From Rusavskia elegans (taxonomy: Eukaryota; Ascomycota; Lecanoromycetes; Teloschistales; Teloschistaceae): DNA of 64,000 nt. The first letter of the stretch is position 1, and every line of letters starts with the position of its first letter. Below the pieces are notes generated by a model that saw only the letters and a list, made by a program, of their open reading frames with translations, searched no databases and was not told the DNA's origin. Both the position numbers and the translations under genes were made by a program. Below are positions 34,766-44,983 of the stretch, piece by piece. The DNA is taken from assembly GCA_011316305.1 (NCBI GenBank), contig SAUG01000026.1:124001-188000 (forward strand). Direction: 5' to 3'.

Positions 34766-35821
34766 GCTTGAGTAGCCTATTGTATGCTTGAAAGGTCGGA
34801 TCGATCGAAAATGGCGCATAAACGCACGGAATGAAGTTCGACAAGAGGGAATGGGCTGTAAATCTCATTCATCTAGACAGCCTGAAATAACAAACCAACA
34901 TCTATACGAATAAGATGAACACATCAATGTGTGAAATAAGCAAGCCTTCCTACCAATCAATACCCCTCTGCTTTGACATCCAGCACACCAAATGTGAAAG
35001 CCTTATGAGAAATCCAGATCCATAATCCTTGACTATACACCACCCTGGCTACTTTCGCCAAATAGTCTGCCTTTGCGCACACTGAGGAAAAGCCAGCCAG
35101 CCCCCTTAGAGCAGTGTGCTGGGGACTCCTTCCTTCTCAAAGCTTCCGATTGATCCTATGAACTTGGTAGTAGTTCCAGCGGAGCATATGGCGGACGACT
35201 ATAAACATACTACGCTTTTCACTCTCTTGCGATATCATATTTACCACCGGCAGCAGTATAAACGGGAGTGGTAGGTAGCCGATAAATAAGAAGAGGACCG
35301 TGGATTCTTACCTTCCGCGTTGATTTCCTGGGCTGAGAGACGACGTATCGATGCACCGTCTATAACCGAGCTACAAACAAATCCGTCTTGAGTGGTGGTA
35401 TTCAAATTACTGTAAACCTCCAACAGATCTCAAATACCCACTAAGATCAAGTCAACTGTAGGGCCCCCGTTTTGGTGGGTTTGTGAAGGTTCACAAATAC
35501 AGAGAGGCTACGAGCATCGATATCCCAAAATATAGAACTCATGTTCAAGTTTCATCAGATCTGTTCGCGTCTACTTACTTACTCCCCACCGCAAGCGGTT
35601 CAAAGAAGTCATATTGGCAGCGGCGGTCTGATGTGCCGTCTAAGGATAGTAAATATCGTCTACTGGAAATGCCGATACTATGATTCGGAGCGATATTCTA
35701 AAAACCCTGTCTCGTGGAATTAAGAAAATTATCTCTTAAAGGCTGGACAGTATTCCCCTTTTGTTTTCATCGAACCCCTGAATTCAGGGGTATCCCAAAA
35801 CAGCCTAGCGCTACCCCTGAA
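34766..35821. other. Convergent intergenic between island genes 2 and 3
   Basis: About 1.06 kb between two stop codons. It ends with a perfect 18-base palindrome (35774-35791) and a direct repeat of its left arm (35813-35820). No gene is supported. Confidence 0.5.
35774..35791. repeat. Perfect 18-bp palindrome ACCCCTGAATTCAGGGGT
   Basis: The sequence equals its own reverse complement and contains two back-to-back CCCCT/AGGGG units. ACCCCTGA recurs at 35813-35820, next to the stop codon of island gene 3. Confidence 0.85.
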
Positions 35822-36745
35822 TCAGCTCACGGAGTACGAGTACCGCTCGTCCCAGACGTAATCCGCATTATCGTTGTCGTGGTCATCGTACTCGTTGTCG
35901 TCATTCTCACATCCGTTCCCTCGATCTCCTCCACGGCCCGCGAACTCATATTCCATGCCGTGTCCACCATGCTGGCCACCACCCATTTCGCCCATTCCAC
36001 TGTGGGAGGCATAAGGTCCGCGTCCTCCACCTGATATGATACCACACCTACCACTCCGAACGCTCACGCCATTGGCAAAGCGACTTCCCATCTCGCTTCC
36101 CCCAACAGCACGGCGTCGCTGGCCTCTACCCCCCATCTCACTCCCCCCAACAGCCCGCCCTCGCATGCGTCCGCTCCCACGCCCAGGCCCACCAACCCAC
36201 TCACCCTCATCCCCAATCCCCAACACCCCCTGCCCAAGATTCCCCTGCCCCGAACCCCGCCGTCGCCCACCATCCTGATCCCCATCCCCATCCCCATCCC
36301 CTCTCAACCCAGCCGGATACCCACGCGCAACCCTCAGCGCCTGTCCAATACTCAAACCACGAGGATCCACGCCTCGTTGCCGGAGTTCACGGAGGGTGGA
36401 GCGGTGATGGAGACGCTCGCAGCGGCCGTGGCGGTAGCATCCACCGGGGACGTGCCGGAGAGTGATGTTTTCTTTTTGGGCGGCGCGGTGGATGGGGCCG
36501 AGCGGGCGGTTGGAGGTGGGGTAGGGGTGTAGGTTGTATGTTTTGGGTGAGGAGGGGGAGGGGTGGGGTTTGTATTTATGGGGGTAGGAGGGGGGGTCGT
36601 GGTGGGTGTTGAGGTGGTAAGATCGCGCCGGGGGAGGAGCGTATATGTCGTAGACTGCGGCTGGTGGAAATGGGTAGGGGAATATTGCTGATGGTTCATA
36701 ATCGTCTGGTGAAGATCGTTGGTGGCGAGTGAGGCAGTTACCCAT
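35822..36745 (-). CDS. Island family member 3 (H-x4-C-x5-C-E protein, possible lipid anchor)
   Basis: Unrecognised protein of 307 residues. It begins MGNCLTRHQ, which fits an N-myristoylation site (Gly2, Thr6) with Cys4 available for palmitoylation, so membrane attachment is possible. Residues 20-85 are Pro/Tyr/His-rich. The module at about 83-145 reads PIHRAAQKENITL, H98-x4-C103-x5-C109-E110, RLHHRSTLRELRQRG and ALRVARGYPAG, parallel to island gene 2. The tail is Gly/Arg/Asp-rich with an internal repeat (RAVGGSEMG twice) and an acidic end (ENDDNEYDDHDND). The sense strand is almost free of G in the first third and very G-rich later. Confidence 0.75.
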   Translation of the reverse strand: MGNCLTRHQRSSPDDYEPSAIFPYPFPPAAVYDIYAPPPARSYHLNTHHDPPSYPHKYKPHPSPSSPKTYNLHPYPTSNRPLGPIHRAAQKENITLRHVPGGCYRHGRCERLHHRSTLRELRQRGVDPRGLSIGQALRVARGYPAGLRGDGDGDGDQDGGRRRGSGQGNLGQGVLGIGDEGEWVGGPGRGSGRMRGRAVGGSEMGGRGQRRRAVGGSEMGSRFANGVSVRSGRCGIISGGGRGPYASHSGMGEMGGGQHGGHGMEYEFAGRGGDRGNGCENDDNEYDDHDNDNADYVWDERYSYSVS

Positions 36746-37418
36746 GCTGGTTGGTTGGTCGGTCGTTCGGATGGAGGGAAGAAGATGGTGGACTGTGAGG
36801 TGAAGTACTGATTTGGGGTTGGAGGGTGGTTTGGAGGTCGAGGAAATGAGCAGGAAGAAAGTTGTTCATAGACCCAATGGAACAGACCTTGTCACATCCA
36901 CCGCAAGCGTCGAGTTCGTCAGAGTGTTGAGGTGCGAATAAAAAACTAACATCATCCTTAGGGTTTCGTATCACCAGAATAATGTGTTGAGACCTTCTTG
37001 ACACTAGAGAAAGAACTGATATCATTGCGTACTCGTCGGAAGACTTTGTATGAACCAAAGAAAGTAACTCTACACTCTTGAGAAAAGGTATGCATCGAGA
37101 AAATTGCCGTCACAGAGGAGTTGAGACCATAAACTGTTATGTTGGAGAAAGCAGAGGTAAAAGTGTAATCCTTTCTTGCATCTATTGCTGTAGCAATATT
37201 GAGGAGAGAAAATCCATGAGAAATTGCAAGGGCAGCTGTGGGTGAAAGTATTCTTTGTGGAATCTTACTGAGACAGCCCTTCTCCTTAAGTGTGCTCTGC
37301 CGAGCTATGTTTCGTTGTGATCATGTGAGTAAAGCTGCTCACATGTGTCTCTTCGTTCGACCAGGGGTTCCAGTATGCTTTTCCCACCAAAGGAAGCAGA
37401 CGCTAAGACGGTGAGCCC
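36746..37418. other. Intergenic between island genes 3 and 4
   Basis: About 670 bases holding the upstream region of island gene 3. No TATA element like those of genes 1 and 2 is visible, and no open frame is convincing. Confidence 0.5.
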
Positions 37419-38708
37419 TCACCTGCCCACGACACACCATACGATCATACCGAAATCAATCCCATTGAATCCATCCTCCTGAAATCCCGTTGCCGAACGG
37501 CCCACCGCCCATTGCGCTGCTTTGATGAGTTGGCTCCACGGGTGCACCGGCGGCCTCGCCATGTCTCGCATTGTTGAGTTGATCTCCAGTCGCACTGCGA
37601 GGTTAGTCCGAGGGAGCCTGAGATACGGTGGCTCGGTCCGTTGCTTGAGCTGTCCCGGGTATGCCGCGACGAGGGAGGAGAGATGCTGGAGTGGTAACTC
37701 CCGCACGGTATAGTGCTTCGTCCAATTGAGCCCGAATCCATGACACTCTGCGGGCAGCGCGCGCTGAAAGTGGTGAGGTACTTCAATTGTGGCTAGTCTA
37801 GCACGGCGCCGTGCTTCTTGCAATTGAGCTTGTGGTGTAGGGGTCCGGTTCGCTTCTTGACCACCCGCAGGCATAGGGCTCTGAGGGGGGCGAGATACTG
37901 CATTTGCTGTTCCTGCGCGTCGTCGTGTTTCTTCTGTTTGAGCCTGGGATACGGTGGGCTGGCGTACTTCTTGACCGCCGTCGGGCATCGCGTTCTGAGG
38001 GGGAAGAGGTCCAGCAGCAGCTGTTCTAGCATGGTGCTGTACTTTTTCTGCTTGAGCCTGTGACGCGGTTGATCGAACACCTTCGATAGCTTGGCGTCGC
38101 AGGACTTCCGCGTGCAGTTCATCTACCCGAACTGTAAAATGTACAATATGGTCTTTAAGTATCTGTTTATAATATGGCATCTCATCTTGACCCGCTGTCT
38201 CGAGCTGGCCGGGAGCAGGTAGTCGAGCCCTCCTATAACGTCCACAAGCCCTAGGTTGAAGAGGCAGCTCTGTCGCCATCAGCAAGGCGTCCCGACCCAC
38301 TACATGCTGAAGACCGGACATGGAAAGCAGACGTTGGACGGTAAGCCGCTGGGCGATTTCGCAGGTTCCACCCTCATGGCACCCACCGGGGATGTGGGAG
38401 AGCGCAATTCCTTCCTCCTCTGCGATCTGGTGGCAACGGCCGATGAGTTGATTCCCCTCGATAGCTTGGGCTGGTGTTGTAGCAGGGGTCTTTCGCTGTT
38501 GAGTGTGCATCCCGCCTGTTTGACGCTCCTCTGGGTTCTGATTGTTAGGCAACGGGTGGTGGGAAGTCATCCCGTCTGCCCGACGCTCCCCAGGCTGTCG
38601 CATGTTGGGTACTGGATGGTGCGAAATGAGACTCTCAAGATAAGAGTCCTGGTCACCTCCACGAGGTGGATGAGGACGAGCGATGCTAGGCACTAGTCCT
38701 TGTCGCAA
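37419..38708 (-). CDS. Island family member 4 (H-x4-C-x5-C-E protein with internal repeats)
   Basis: Unrecognised protein of 429 residues. The N-terminus contains two copies of SHHP-[VL]-PN-x(3)-P-[GE]-ER (about residues 29-62). The family module reads RCHQIAEEEGIAL, H105-x4-C110-x5-C116-E117, IAQRLTVQRLLSMSGL. From about 215 to 320 there are three tandem units of about 35 residues built on SQAQ-x-E and MP-x-GGQE. The C-terminal part is different from genes 1-3: it is not Gly/Arg-rich but looks folded (PAECHGFGLNWTKHYTVREL, LPRTNLAVRLEINSTMRDM, IDFGMIVWCVVGR). It is the most divergent member, so it may be a fusion. Function unknown. Confidence 0.72.
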   Translation of the reverse strand: MRQGLVPSIARPHPPRGGDQDSYLESLISHHPVPNMRQPGERRADGMTSHHPLPNNQNPEERQTGGMHTQQRKTPATTPAQAIEGNQLIGRCHQIAEEEGIALSHIPGGCHEGGTCEIAQRLTVQRLLSMSGLQHVVGRDALLMATELPLQPRACGRYRRARLPAPGQLETAGQDEMPYYKQILKDHIVHFTVRVDELHAEVLRRQAIEGVRSTASQAQAEKVQHHARTAAAGPLPPQNAMPDGGQEVRQPTVSQAQTEETRRRAGTANAVSRPPQSPMPAGGQEANRTPTPQAQLQEARRRARLATIEVPHHFQRALPAECHGFGLNWTKHYTVRELPLQHLSSLVAAYPGQLKQRTEPPYLRLPRTNLAVRLEINSTMRDMARPPVHPWSQLIKAAQWAVGRSATGFQEDGFNGIDFGMIVWCVVGR

Positions 38709-39465
38709 AGTCCGACTGGTAAGTACTTGGGTGTAGTCCGAGTAGAGCTAGAAGGATTTCTTGCTATAGTGAAGATAGCGGTCTGACCGGAATGTAAAGT
38801 CCAGAAGGTAGAAGCCGGAAGATTCAATATAATTATATCTTTCTAAGAAGCCCTCATCACTAATGATGTGAGGAAATAATACACAGTTCCCAGCAGAAAG
38901 GATTCTTTTGACCAAAAAGGCCAATAACGGGCCTGTCGTTAAGTATTCAGCAATCATAGACCAGGTTTCGACATATTTCTACAAAAACCTATAACAATGC
39001 ACAGAGAAGACATCGCAAGCCTTGGTGCTATTGAAAGAAATTTGCACGATACTGGATGATATACACTTGAAGAAAGCGAAGCAGATAGCAATCAAACATC
39101 CACACGAGAACAGGTGAAGAGAAAGAGGAAAGCATAATCCGATACCTTGCAGATCTCGCGGAACATGGGGCCATAGGGGCTTGTCATCTTACTGTTGAGT
39201 CAACATACCCAGCTTCCGTCCCATATGAATTAGTAGTCCACCTTTGAGCGCCTTGCAGAAGGGTATCATAACATTAAGTCCACCCGAAATAAACCAATGA
39301 CCGCTCCAGAATCCAATTCCATCAAAAGTCCTCAGGTACGCAGAGCACCCGATGTGGGTGTTATCGAGGTATCGGATGACTATTACCGATTGAAAGAAAG
39401 ATGTCGACTGCTATTAGCGCCATCGTGAACGTCGTTCATTCAAACACATAACCTTGCCTTCCCGC
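38709..39465. other. Intergenic at right edge of the island
   Basis: About 760 bases, AT-rich near 38800-38960. No gene, RNA or repeat is recognised. Confidence 0.5.
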
Positions 39466-41748
39466 TCACCATCCCTCTTCCCTCCCACCGCCCCAAGCCT
39501 CGTCCTCCAGCTCCCATCCTCTGTCCCTCTCGCCCACAGCATCCAACATCACAACACCGCTGCTCATCGTCCTCTTCCTTTCATGCCTGGCCCTTCCTTT
39601 GCCCATACCCAGCAAAGTACCCCCATACATGTTTCCGCTACCCCCGAAGTCATCATCTTGCGCAGGTGAGATGGGGGTGAGGGGGCTCAAGCGGTTACTT
39701 CTCGGCGTTGAGGGCAACATGTCACTAGTGTTGAAACTCGACGCCGAGGGTGAGCATTTCGGTGGCGGGAAGACGATAGGAGGCGCTTGCCGAGGGGCTT
39801 TGCGGGTAAAGGCGGAGCTTTCTGAAGATGAAGGCACTTGGGGAAAGGCGAAGGAGCCATCGGATCCATTGCTTGAGCGGTACATGTGGCTGTGGAAAGC
39901 TGGCAAAGACGGCGGAGGTGAGCCAGAACGATCCGACCCGAAATACGGTACTCGCCCGTCAGTGCCAGCCGTCTTGGGTCGTTGATTGTCGTTGAAGTTA
40001 CGTGCAGCCTCTTGGCGTATGTTGGCTCGCTTTTTGCGCATGGCTTCGAGGAGTTCGCCTTCTTCGGCGGTAACGGTCATGATCTTGCTCCCATGGCCGA
40101 ATTTCTGATCCTGCAACTCTGTGGATGTTGTTTTGAAGGATGGAGGCGAGGAAGCCAGAGAGGAATCTTCGACGGATGTTGTGGAGGCTGGAAGGGACTT
40201 CACACTCGTACTCTCCCGCCATCTCATTGACGATATTCGTTGCTGTAGCTGAGGCCTTTCCGGTATTTTGGGGACAGGAGGTATTACCTCCGATTCACGC
40301 TTGGATCTGCGGGGGGAGGTATTGGCTACCGGCTTAGGTTTGATAGCCCTTACCCTTTCAGCGCTTGTGACGACCACATCATCGGCAATGGCATTCTGGT
40401 CGACACTATCGCGGATAAGATGTCTCCTGTAATTTTGCAATTCGGTAGTAGCCGGTTGTTCGCTTTCATCATCTGACGATGAAGATAGCTCAAGAAAGCT
40501 TTGATTCAATAGGTCTGCTTTGGCACTCGTCACGCTTTTACTTCTTCTTTGGGGGCAGGTATCTGACGAGGTCTCCTTGGATCCAGAATTCTGCGAGTCT
40601 TGCATCCGGTGTTGTCTTGGCGGACCTGCTGGCTCGGATCCAACTGAGTCTTCTCTGGCAGGTGGCTCGCCCTCAATCTTCTTGTCGAGATGGCCTTGCG
40701 GACGGTCATTCATTTGGTGGCGAAGGTCGTTCAAACGTTTGTTCCAGAATTGTCTATGAGCCTTGGCGTCGTCCACTTCAGCGCCTGGGGCGGGATCCTC
40801 GCTCAGACCATCAAACCAGTGTTGCGAACCAGCTTCTGGCTTTTTGATATTCGTCTTCAGTGTATCCACTCCCAGATCCAATTTATCAAGTCTAGGGTCG
40901 TCTGGCGATGGTTTCGCCTCCTTCGATTTGGACTCTTTTGCCTTTCTCCTTTTCCACCAATTCGGCCGCCCTGCAGACCCAGACTGGGGGCTGCTTGGGT
41001 ATGACAGTTGTGTCGGCGACTTTGACACCTCGTCGACTGATAGTATTGGCCCGGTAGATAAGTGAGGTTGGGGGAAGAGGTCAGATAAGTTCAGACGTGT
41101 GGGATTGTGGGCTGGTGCAGGATTCGAAGCCGGCCTTTGTTCATCCTCGATGGCTGGGGAGATGTCTGTTGAAGCATCTTGGCTCAATGGGCTTGAGATG
41201 ATTGGTTGGCCCTTGCGGAGAGCCATATCCCGAGCTGACGAGGCTGAGGTCTGCTGCGAAATGGACAGAGGAGACCTGGCGGGGTCGTAATAGGACCTGA
41301 GGGTAGAAGAAGAGCCGTAGAAATGCGGTCGTGGACTGGATTTGTCGGACATGCTGTCTGTGCCTGGAGAACCTTTGGTGAAGCGTTCGCCCAAAACCGG
41401 CGAGGAAGACTGGTTCCGTAGATTATACGAAGGACGACGAGATGAGCCCCTCGAATCGGACATGCCCGGGAAAGGGAAACCGTCTCTTGCTGCCGCGTCA
41501 CTCTCAGCGTCGGAAATGGTCACACTCATGAAGCTCGGCTTCTTCCGCAGTGCCTTCCTGGACGCTTTGCTCGTGGAAGGAACTGGGTCCAGAGTGCCCA
41601 GGACCCGTTCGGCCTTGGATCCTGGATCCGTGAATGGAGAGCTGTCATGACTGTCGTTGGGCGTGTTCAAGGAGGCAGGGCTGCAGTTCTTGTCATCGCT
41701 AGCTTTCCGACCTGGCAGCGGGAAGGAGAATTTGAAGGTTCGAGGCAT
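39466..41748 (-). CDS. Large Ser/Pro-rich fungal protein, function unknown
   Basis: A single open exon of 760 residues with no recognised catalytic domain. It begins MPRTFKFSFPLPGRK, a basic-aromatic start. Most of the protein is Ser/Pro/Asp/Lys-rich and probably disordered, with islands that look conserved: LNLSDLFPQPHLSTGPIL, RPNWWKRRKAKESKSKE, SQHWFDGLSEDP and AHRQFWNKRLNDLRHQM. A helical segment near residue 570 (ITVTAEEGELLEAMRKKRAN) precedes another disordered region. Many SP/SR sites suggest phosphoregulation. The length and absence of stops over 2.3 kb make it a real gene. It may act in polarity or cell-cycle control; that is inference. Confidence 0.8.
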   Translation of the reverse strand: MPRTFKFSFPLPGRKASDDKNCSPASLNTPNDSHDSSPFTDPGSKAERVLGTLDPVPSTSKASRKALRKKPSFMSVTISDAESDAAARDGFPFPGMSDSRGSSRRPSYNLRNQSSSPVLGERFTKGSPGTDSMSDKSSPRPHFYGSSSTLRSYYDPARSPLSISQQTSASSARDMALRKGQPIISSPLSQDASTDISPAIEDEQRPASNPAPAHNPTRLNLSDLFPQPHLSTGPILSVDEVSKSPTQLSYPSSPQSGSAGRPNWWKRRKAKESKSKEAKPSPDDPRLDKLDLGVDTLKTNIKKPEAGSQHWFDGLSEDPAPGAEVDDAKAHRQFWNKRLNDLRHQMNDRPQGHLDKKIEGEPPAREDSVGSEPAGPPRQHRMQDSQNSGSKETSSDTCPQRRSKSVTSAKADLLNQSFLELSSSSDDESEQPATTELQNYRRHLIRDSVDQNAIADDVVVTSAERVRAIKPKPVANTSPRRSKRESEVIPPVPKIPERPQLQQRISSMRWRESTSVKSLPASTTSVEDSSLASSPPSFKTTSTELQDQKFGHGSKIMTVTAEEGELLEAMRKKRANIRQEAARNFNDNQRPKTAGTDGRVPYFGSDRSGSPPPSLPAFHSHMYRSSNGSDGSFAFPQVPSSSESSAFTRKAPRQAPPIVFPPPKCSPSASSFNTSDMLPSTPRSNRLSPLTPISPAQDDDFGGSGNMYGGTLLGMGKGRARHERKRTMSSGVVMLDAVGERDRGWELEDEAWGGGREEGW

Positions 41749-42837
41749 GATGAAGGTCGATCAAGACGCTGAAACCTTGGGAAGTAGACCGTGTGCAATG
41801 CTGCATGCAGCACGACGGCGGGGGTTTGATATGCGACTCTCCTCTAAAATGGCTGGTCTTATCCGACCAAATTATTCTGCCGTGTTCATGGAAATGACCT
41901 GGGATGGGTAAGGACCGTTTCCTTTCTTTCTTGGCCGTCAGAACAGATGATATAGATATGCCAACGGCTGTCGATAGCATCGAGATCCTTGAGGGTGAAT
42001 GGGTTCTTCGATTGGACCGCACAGCAGAAGTGGAAGCAGGAAGATGTCGCATGAAGGCCGCAACGGCAACAGGCTCCTCCTTTTCCGCCATCACTTTCGG
42101 GGGGATTGCCTTATTATTGTGGGCCTTGTGATGTTGCTCGGGGCCGCAATTAGCAGTTGGTTAGTGTGCAATCTCGCTCGAGCCGTCTGCAGAACGATGG
42201 ACTAGACGCTTCCAAGCGTGTTCCAGGGAGGAGTTAAGGAGTAAAGTAAGGTAATCGGCCGTCCAGGGATCCGAGTTCCCAACGCAGACGATCGGCTGCC
42301 GATCGCATCTCGTACCTTGCAGGCTAAAGTAAAAAGGAACGAGAAAGTCAGTAATCTCAGCTCACACAAGTGATAATTTCACCAGGTTGACCAAGCCTTG
42401 AACTGTATCCGTAAAGGGTTATTGCTCGTGGTCGTGGTCGGGGATAGACCCAACCTCAGATGACAACTACTTACTTTAGCTACACAAAGCATGCTGATTC
42501 GCCCTCGTGTAATCATACTCTCATTCGCTCTTGCCATTATTGACTGTAGTACCAGCTCGTTACAACGGTTCTACCAGTACCACGTTGTGCCCCAAAGCCA
42601 TCGTCATAACGATAATGCGACTGTCTCACAAAACATGCTATGACCCATGCATTCACAACTTAATTGAACGAGCTCGTGCTCCTCGATCACGAGAAGCTGC
42701 TGTCCCCATATCCCATGACTCCTTTGATACCGCTGCGTCACTTGATTCCCCCTGCTTACTGGTGGGACAAGCACGTTTTACTACGCTCGTCGTACTGTCA
42801 ACACGTGTTAGCTCAAATTACACATCGCCACCCTGGA
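41749..42837. other. Intergenic; HOP1 3' flank and upstream of the Ser-rich gene
   Basis: About 1.1 kb. A short inverted repeat (CGATCGGC-T-GCCGATCG) lies near 42289-42305. The open frames here lack coding character. Confidence 0.45.
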
Positions 42838-44983
42838 TTATATTCCACGCACGCAGTGGCCGATAAGGCTCATAGGATTACCGTAGAGTCGTTGTCTCTT
42901 CTCCGCTTGAGCGGGGGAGTTGAAGCGAACCAATGCGTTGCCTTTGACTGGCAACACTGGCTGCAGGAATCCTTCTTCCTTTAGTCGTTGTACCAATTTG
43001 GCGACAGTATCTCTATCATATATATCTAGGTTTAATCAGTTTTCACCGGACATTGGACCACCACAGCGCTTAACATACGAAGCCTTCGCTTTAGTTCTGC
43101 CTGTGCTGACGGAGGTCTTAGACCATACAGCAACCAGAGACAACGCCGAGCGAGGGCAAGGTTTTCCAACTGCCTCAGCCTCGGTATGTCGTCTTGAGCA
43201 AATAGACAACGATAGCACACATGGGCATGTTCATCTGGTAGCACCGACGAGATGTACCCGTAACAATGATCGTGCTGCCAGCTCTTGCAGTAGCTGCACT
43301 GCACCTGCATGGTAGAGCTTTTTCAGCACAGAACACTTCTCGAAGAGATTGTTGAATACGTACCATCTTCCCTTCTTCGTGGTTAAAATTGCATTGGCAG
43401 TATACATGCCCTCCATCGTCACTTGCTGTCCAATCCGGAGCTCCTCTCTCCTCAAGACGTCGAGCCGACTCCCTCGACAGCCTTATGTAATGTTGAGATG
43501 GATCCGACGCTGGAAGCCCCTGAGTGGCGATAACATCGCCCTGGACACTCTGCGAAACATGAGAGCAATCCTCAGCCAAGTTGGCGATCATTGTGTTGGG
43601 GGAAGTCTCTGGAAGTGTACGACCCTTAGACGGATGTGTGATCATGGTGTCCAACGGGCTTTGTGAGATTTGAAGGTGACTTTCGTTCCCTGGCAAATAG
43701 CTATTGCAGGGCTGTTCGGACTGATCGTCGGGGTGCGGAAAGCCGTTGTTGCTGCGGGCTATGGCCCGGTCTTGAGGGCTGTCGACAACTCTTGACACGG
43801 TTCTGTTATGGTGCATACGCTCGGGAATGCCATAAAGATCATCAGGGTCGACTTCATCTTCTCCTACCGGCTGCATATGCGTGATGTCCAAACTTACTCT
43901 GTTTGAATAAGCTCTGCCCCAAGCGTTGTCATAAGTACAGCATTACTGACCGATGGTGGCTGGAGTCCATTGAGCCTGCTTTGATCATGTTGGGTCGCCA
44001 GTCGCTGTTGTCCGGCACGGTCATGCGTCTTTCCGCGCTAACCACGAAGCCGTAGAGCTGGAAGTCGCAGCACGGTTCAGGCAAATGGAATAGATGGCAG
44101 GTTAGGAATCGAGTATCTGTTGAAAACCTGTCCTTAAGATCATGACATTGAGCTGTGTCAAGCACTGCTGACTTACTTGGGAGGTCAGGCATCTTCTCTA
44201 TTGAGGACGAAATACCTCTGAACAGTTCATCCAGGCCTGACCTAGCGCTTGCAATGGACATCGGGCTGGCGGATGATCCAGAAACTGCAAGGTCGGCCAG
44301 ATGCCGGCCCTCGTAATAGTGGAAGCGAAATGTATACGACTCAATGATGTTGGATCGGTTTGTCGGATCCGCGCAGATACAAAATTGTGCTGCGGTGGTA
44401 GTTTGCTTGAGTATGCCTTGTAGGATGCCATTCTGTGCGTCTGTTATTTCATTGTTCTGGTCAACGAGGGAGAACGCTTGCCAGCCAATGGAGGAAAGTC
44501 TTGACGCCGGGGTGCGAGTGCTGAATCAAGAGCTTTAGGGTGCGGGAAGAAGCTGCTTGACCGACGGGGTGTGAGTGAATTCTCTGCCTTTTCACACTTG
44601 GTTGGTTGCTGGTGCGATGCTGATAGTATTCTTCGGCATCTGTGCGTATGGCGTCAAAGCTACGGTCCTCGAAGCATCCGTTTGGGAACAAGTGACTGAT
44701 TCTCATCAGAAGACGTTCGTCAATAAAGGTTCCGGACACATTACCGTAGATATGTGATTTGAGCGAGCTGTAGCGGTGAAAGTCAAGGGATCTGCCTCTG
44801 CAAGAAGGGCGGCAGTAAACGTACCGACGAGTGTAGGAGGGTGTAGACCAATGCGAAGCTTTGCTGCTGTGCTTGTTGCTGATGAAGGTTGGGTGGCTGG
44901 ATCGTCTCTACTACCGTTGCACTGGCGGATGTCTGATTGAATTTCCGTTTCAGCGCAGGTTTGAATTGTACCTGAGCCATCAT
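42838..44983 (-). pseudogene. HOP1: HORMA-domain meiotic axis protein Hop1, one-base frameshift
   Basis: Hop1 coats meiotic chromosome axes, recruits Mek1 and promotes double-strand breaks. Exons are 44983-44825, 44767-44745, 44695-44177, 44116-43951, 43898-43364, 43304-43079 and 43025-42838. HORMA features include QSFALVYTLLHSSLAQITYL, HLFPNGCFEDRSFDAI, RSNIIESYTFRFHYYEGRH and LPNTRFLTCHLFHLPEP. A PHD finger follows (YCQCNFNHEEGKM, VQCSYCKSWQHDHC, VCYRC), and the last exon holds the winged-helix part (YDRDTVAKLVQRLKEEGF, ALVRFNSPAQAEKR). All junctions are in phase, but exon 3 switches frame at about 44481 (CATTGGCTG/G/CAAGCG). The sum is 1816 bases, so removing one base gives 604 residues. 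It is either a broken gene or a sequencing error. Confidence 0.85.

Noticed and set aside
44465..44500. Programmed ribosomal frameshift in HOP1
   Set aside because: The site has no slippery heptamer or downstream structure, and HOP1 is not known to use one. An indel is simpler.
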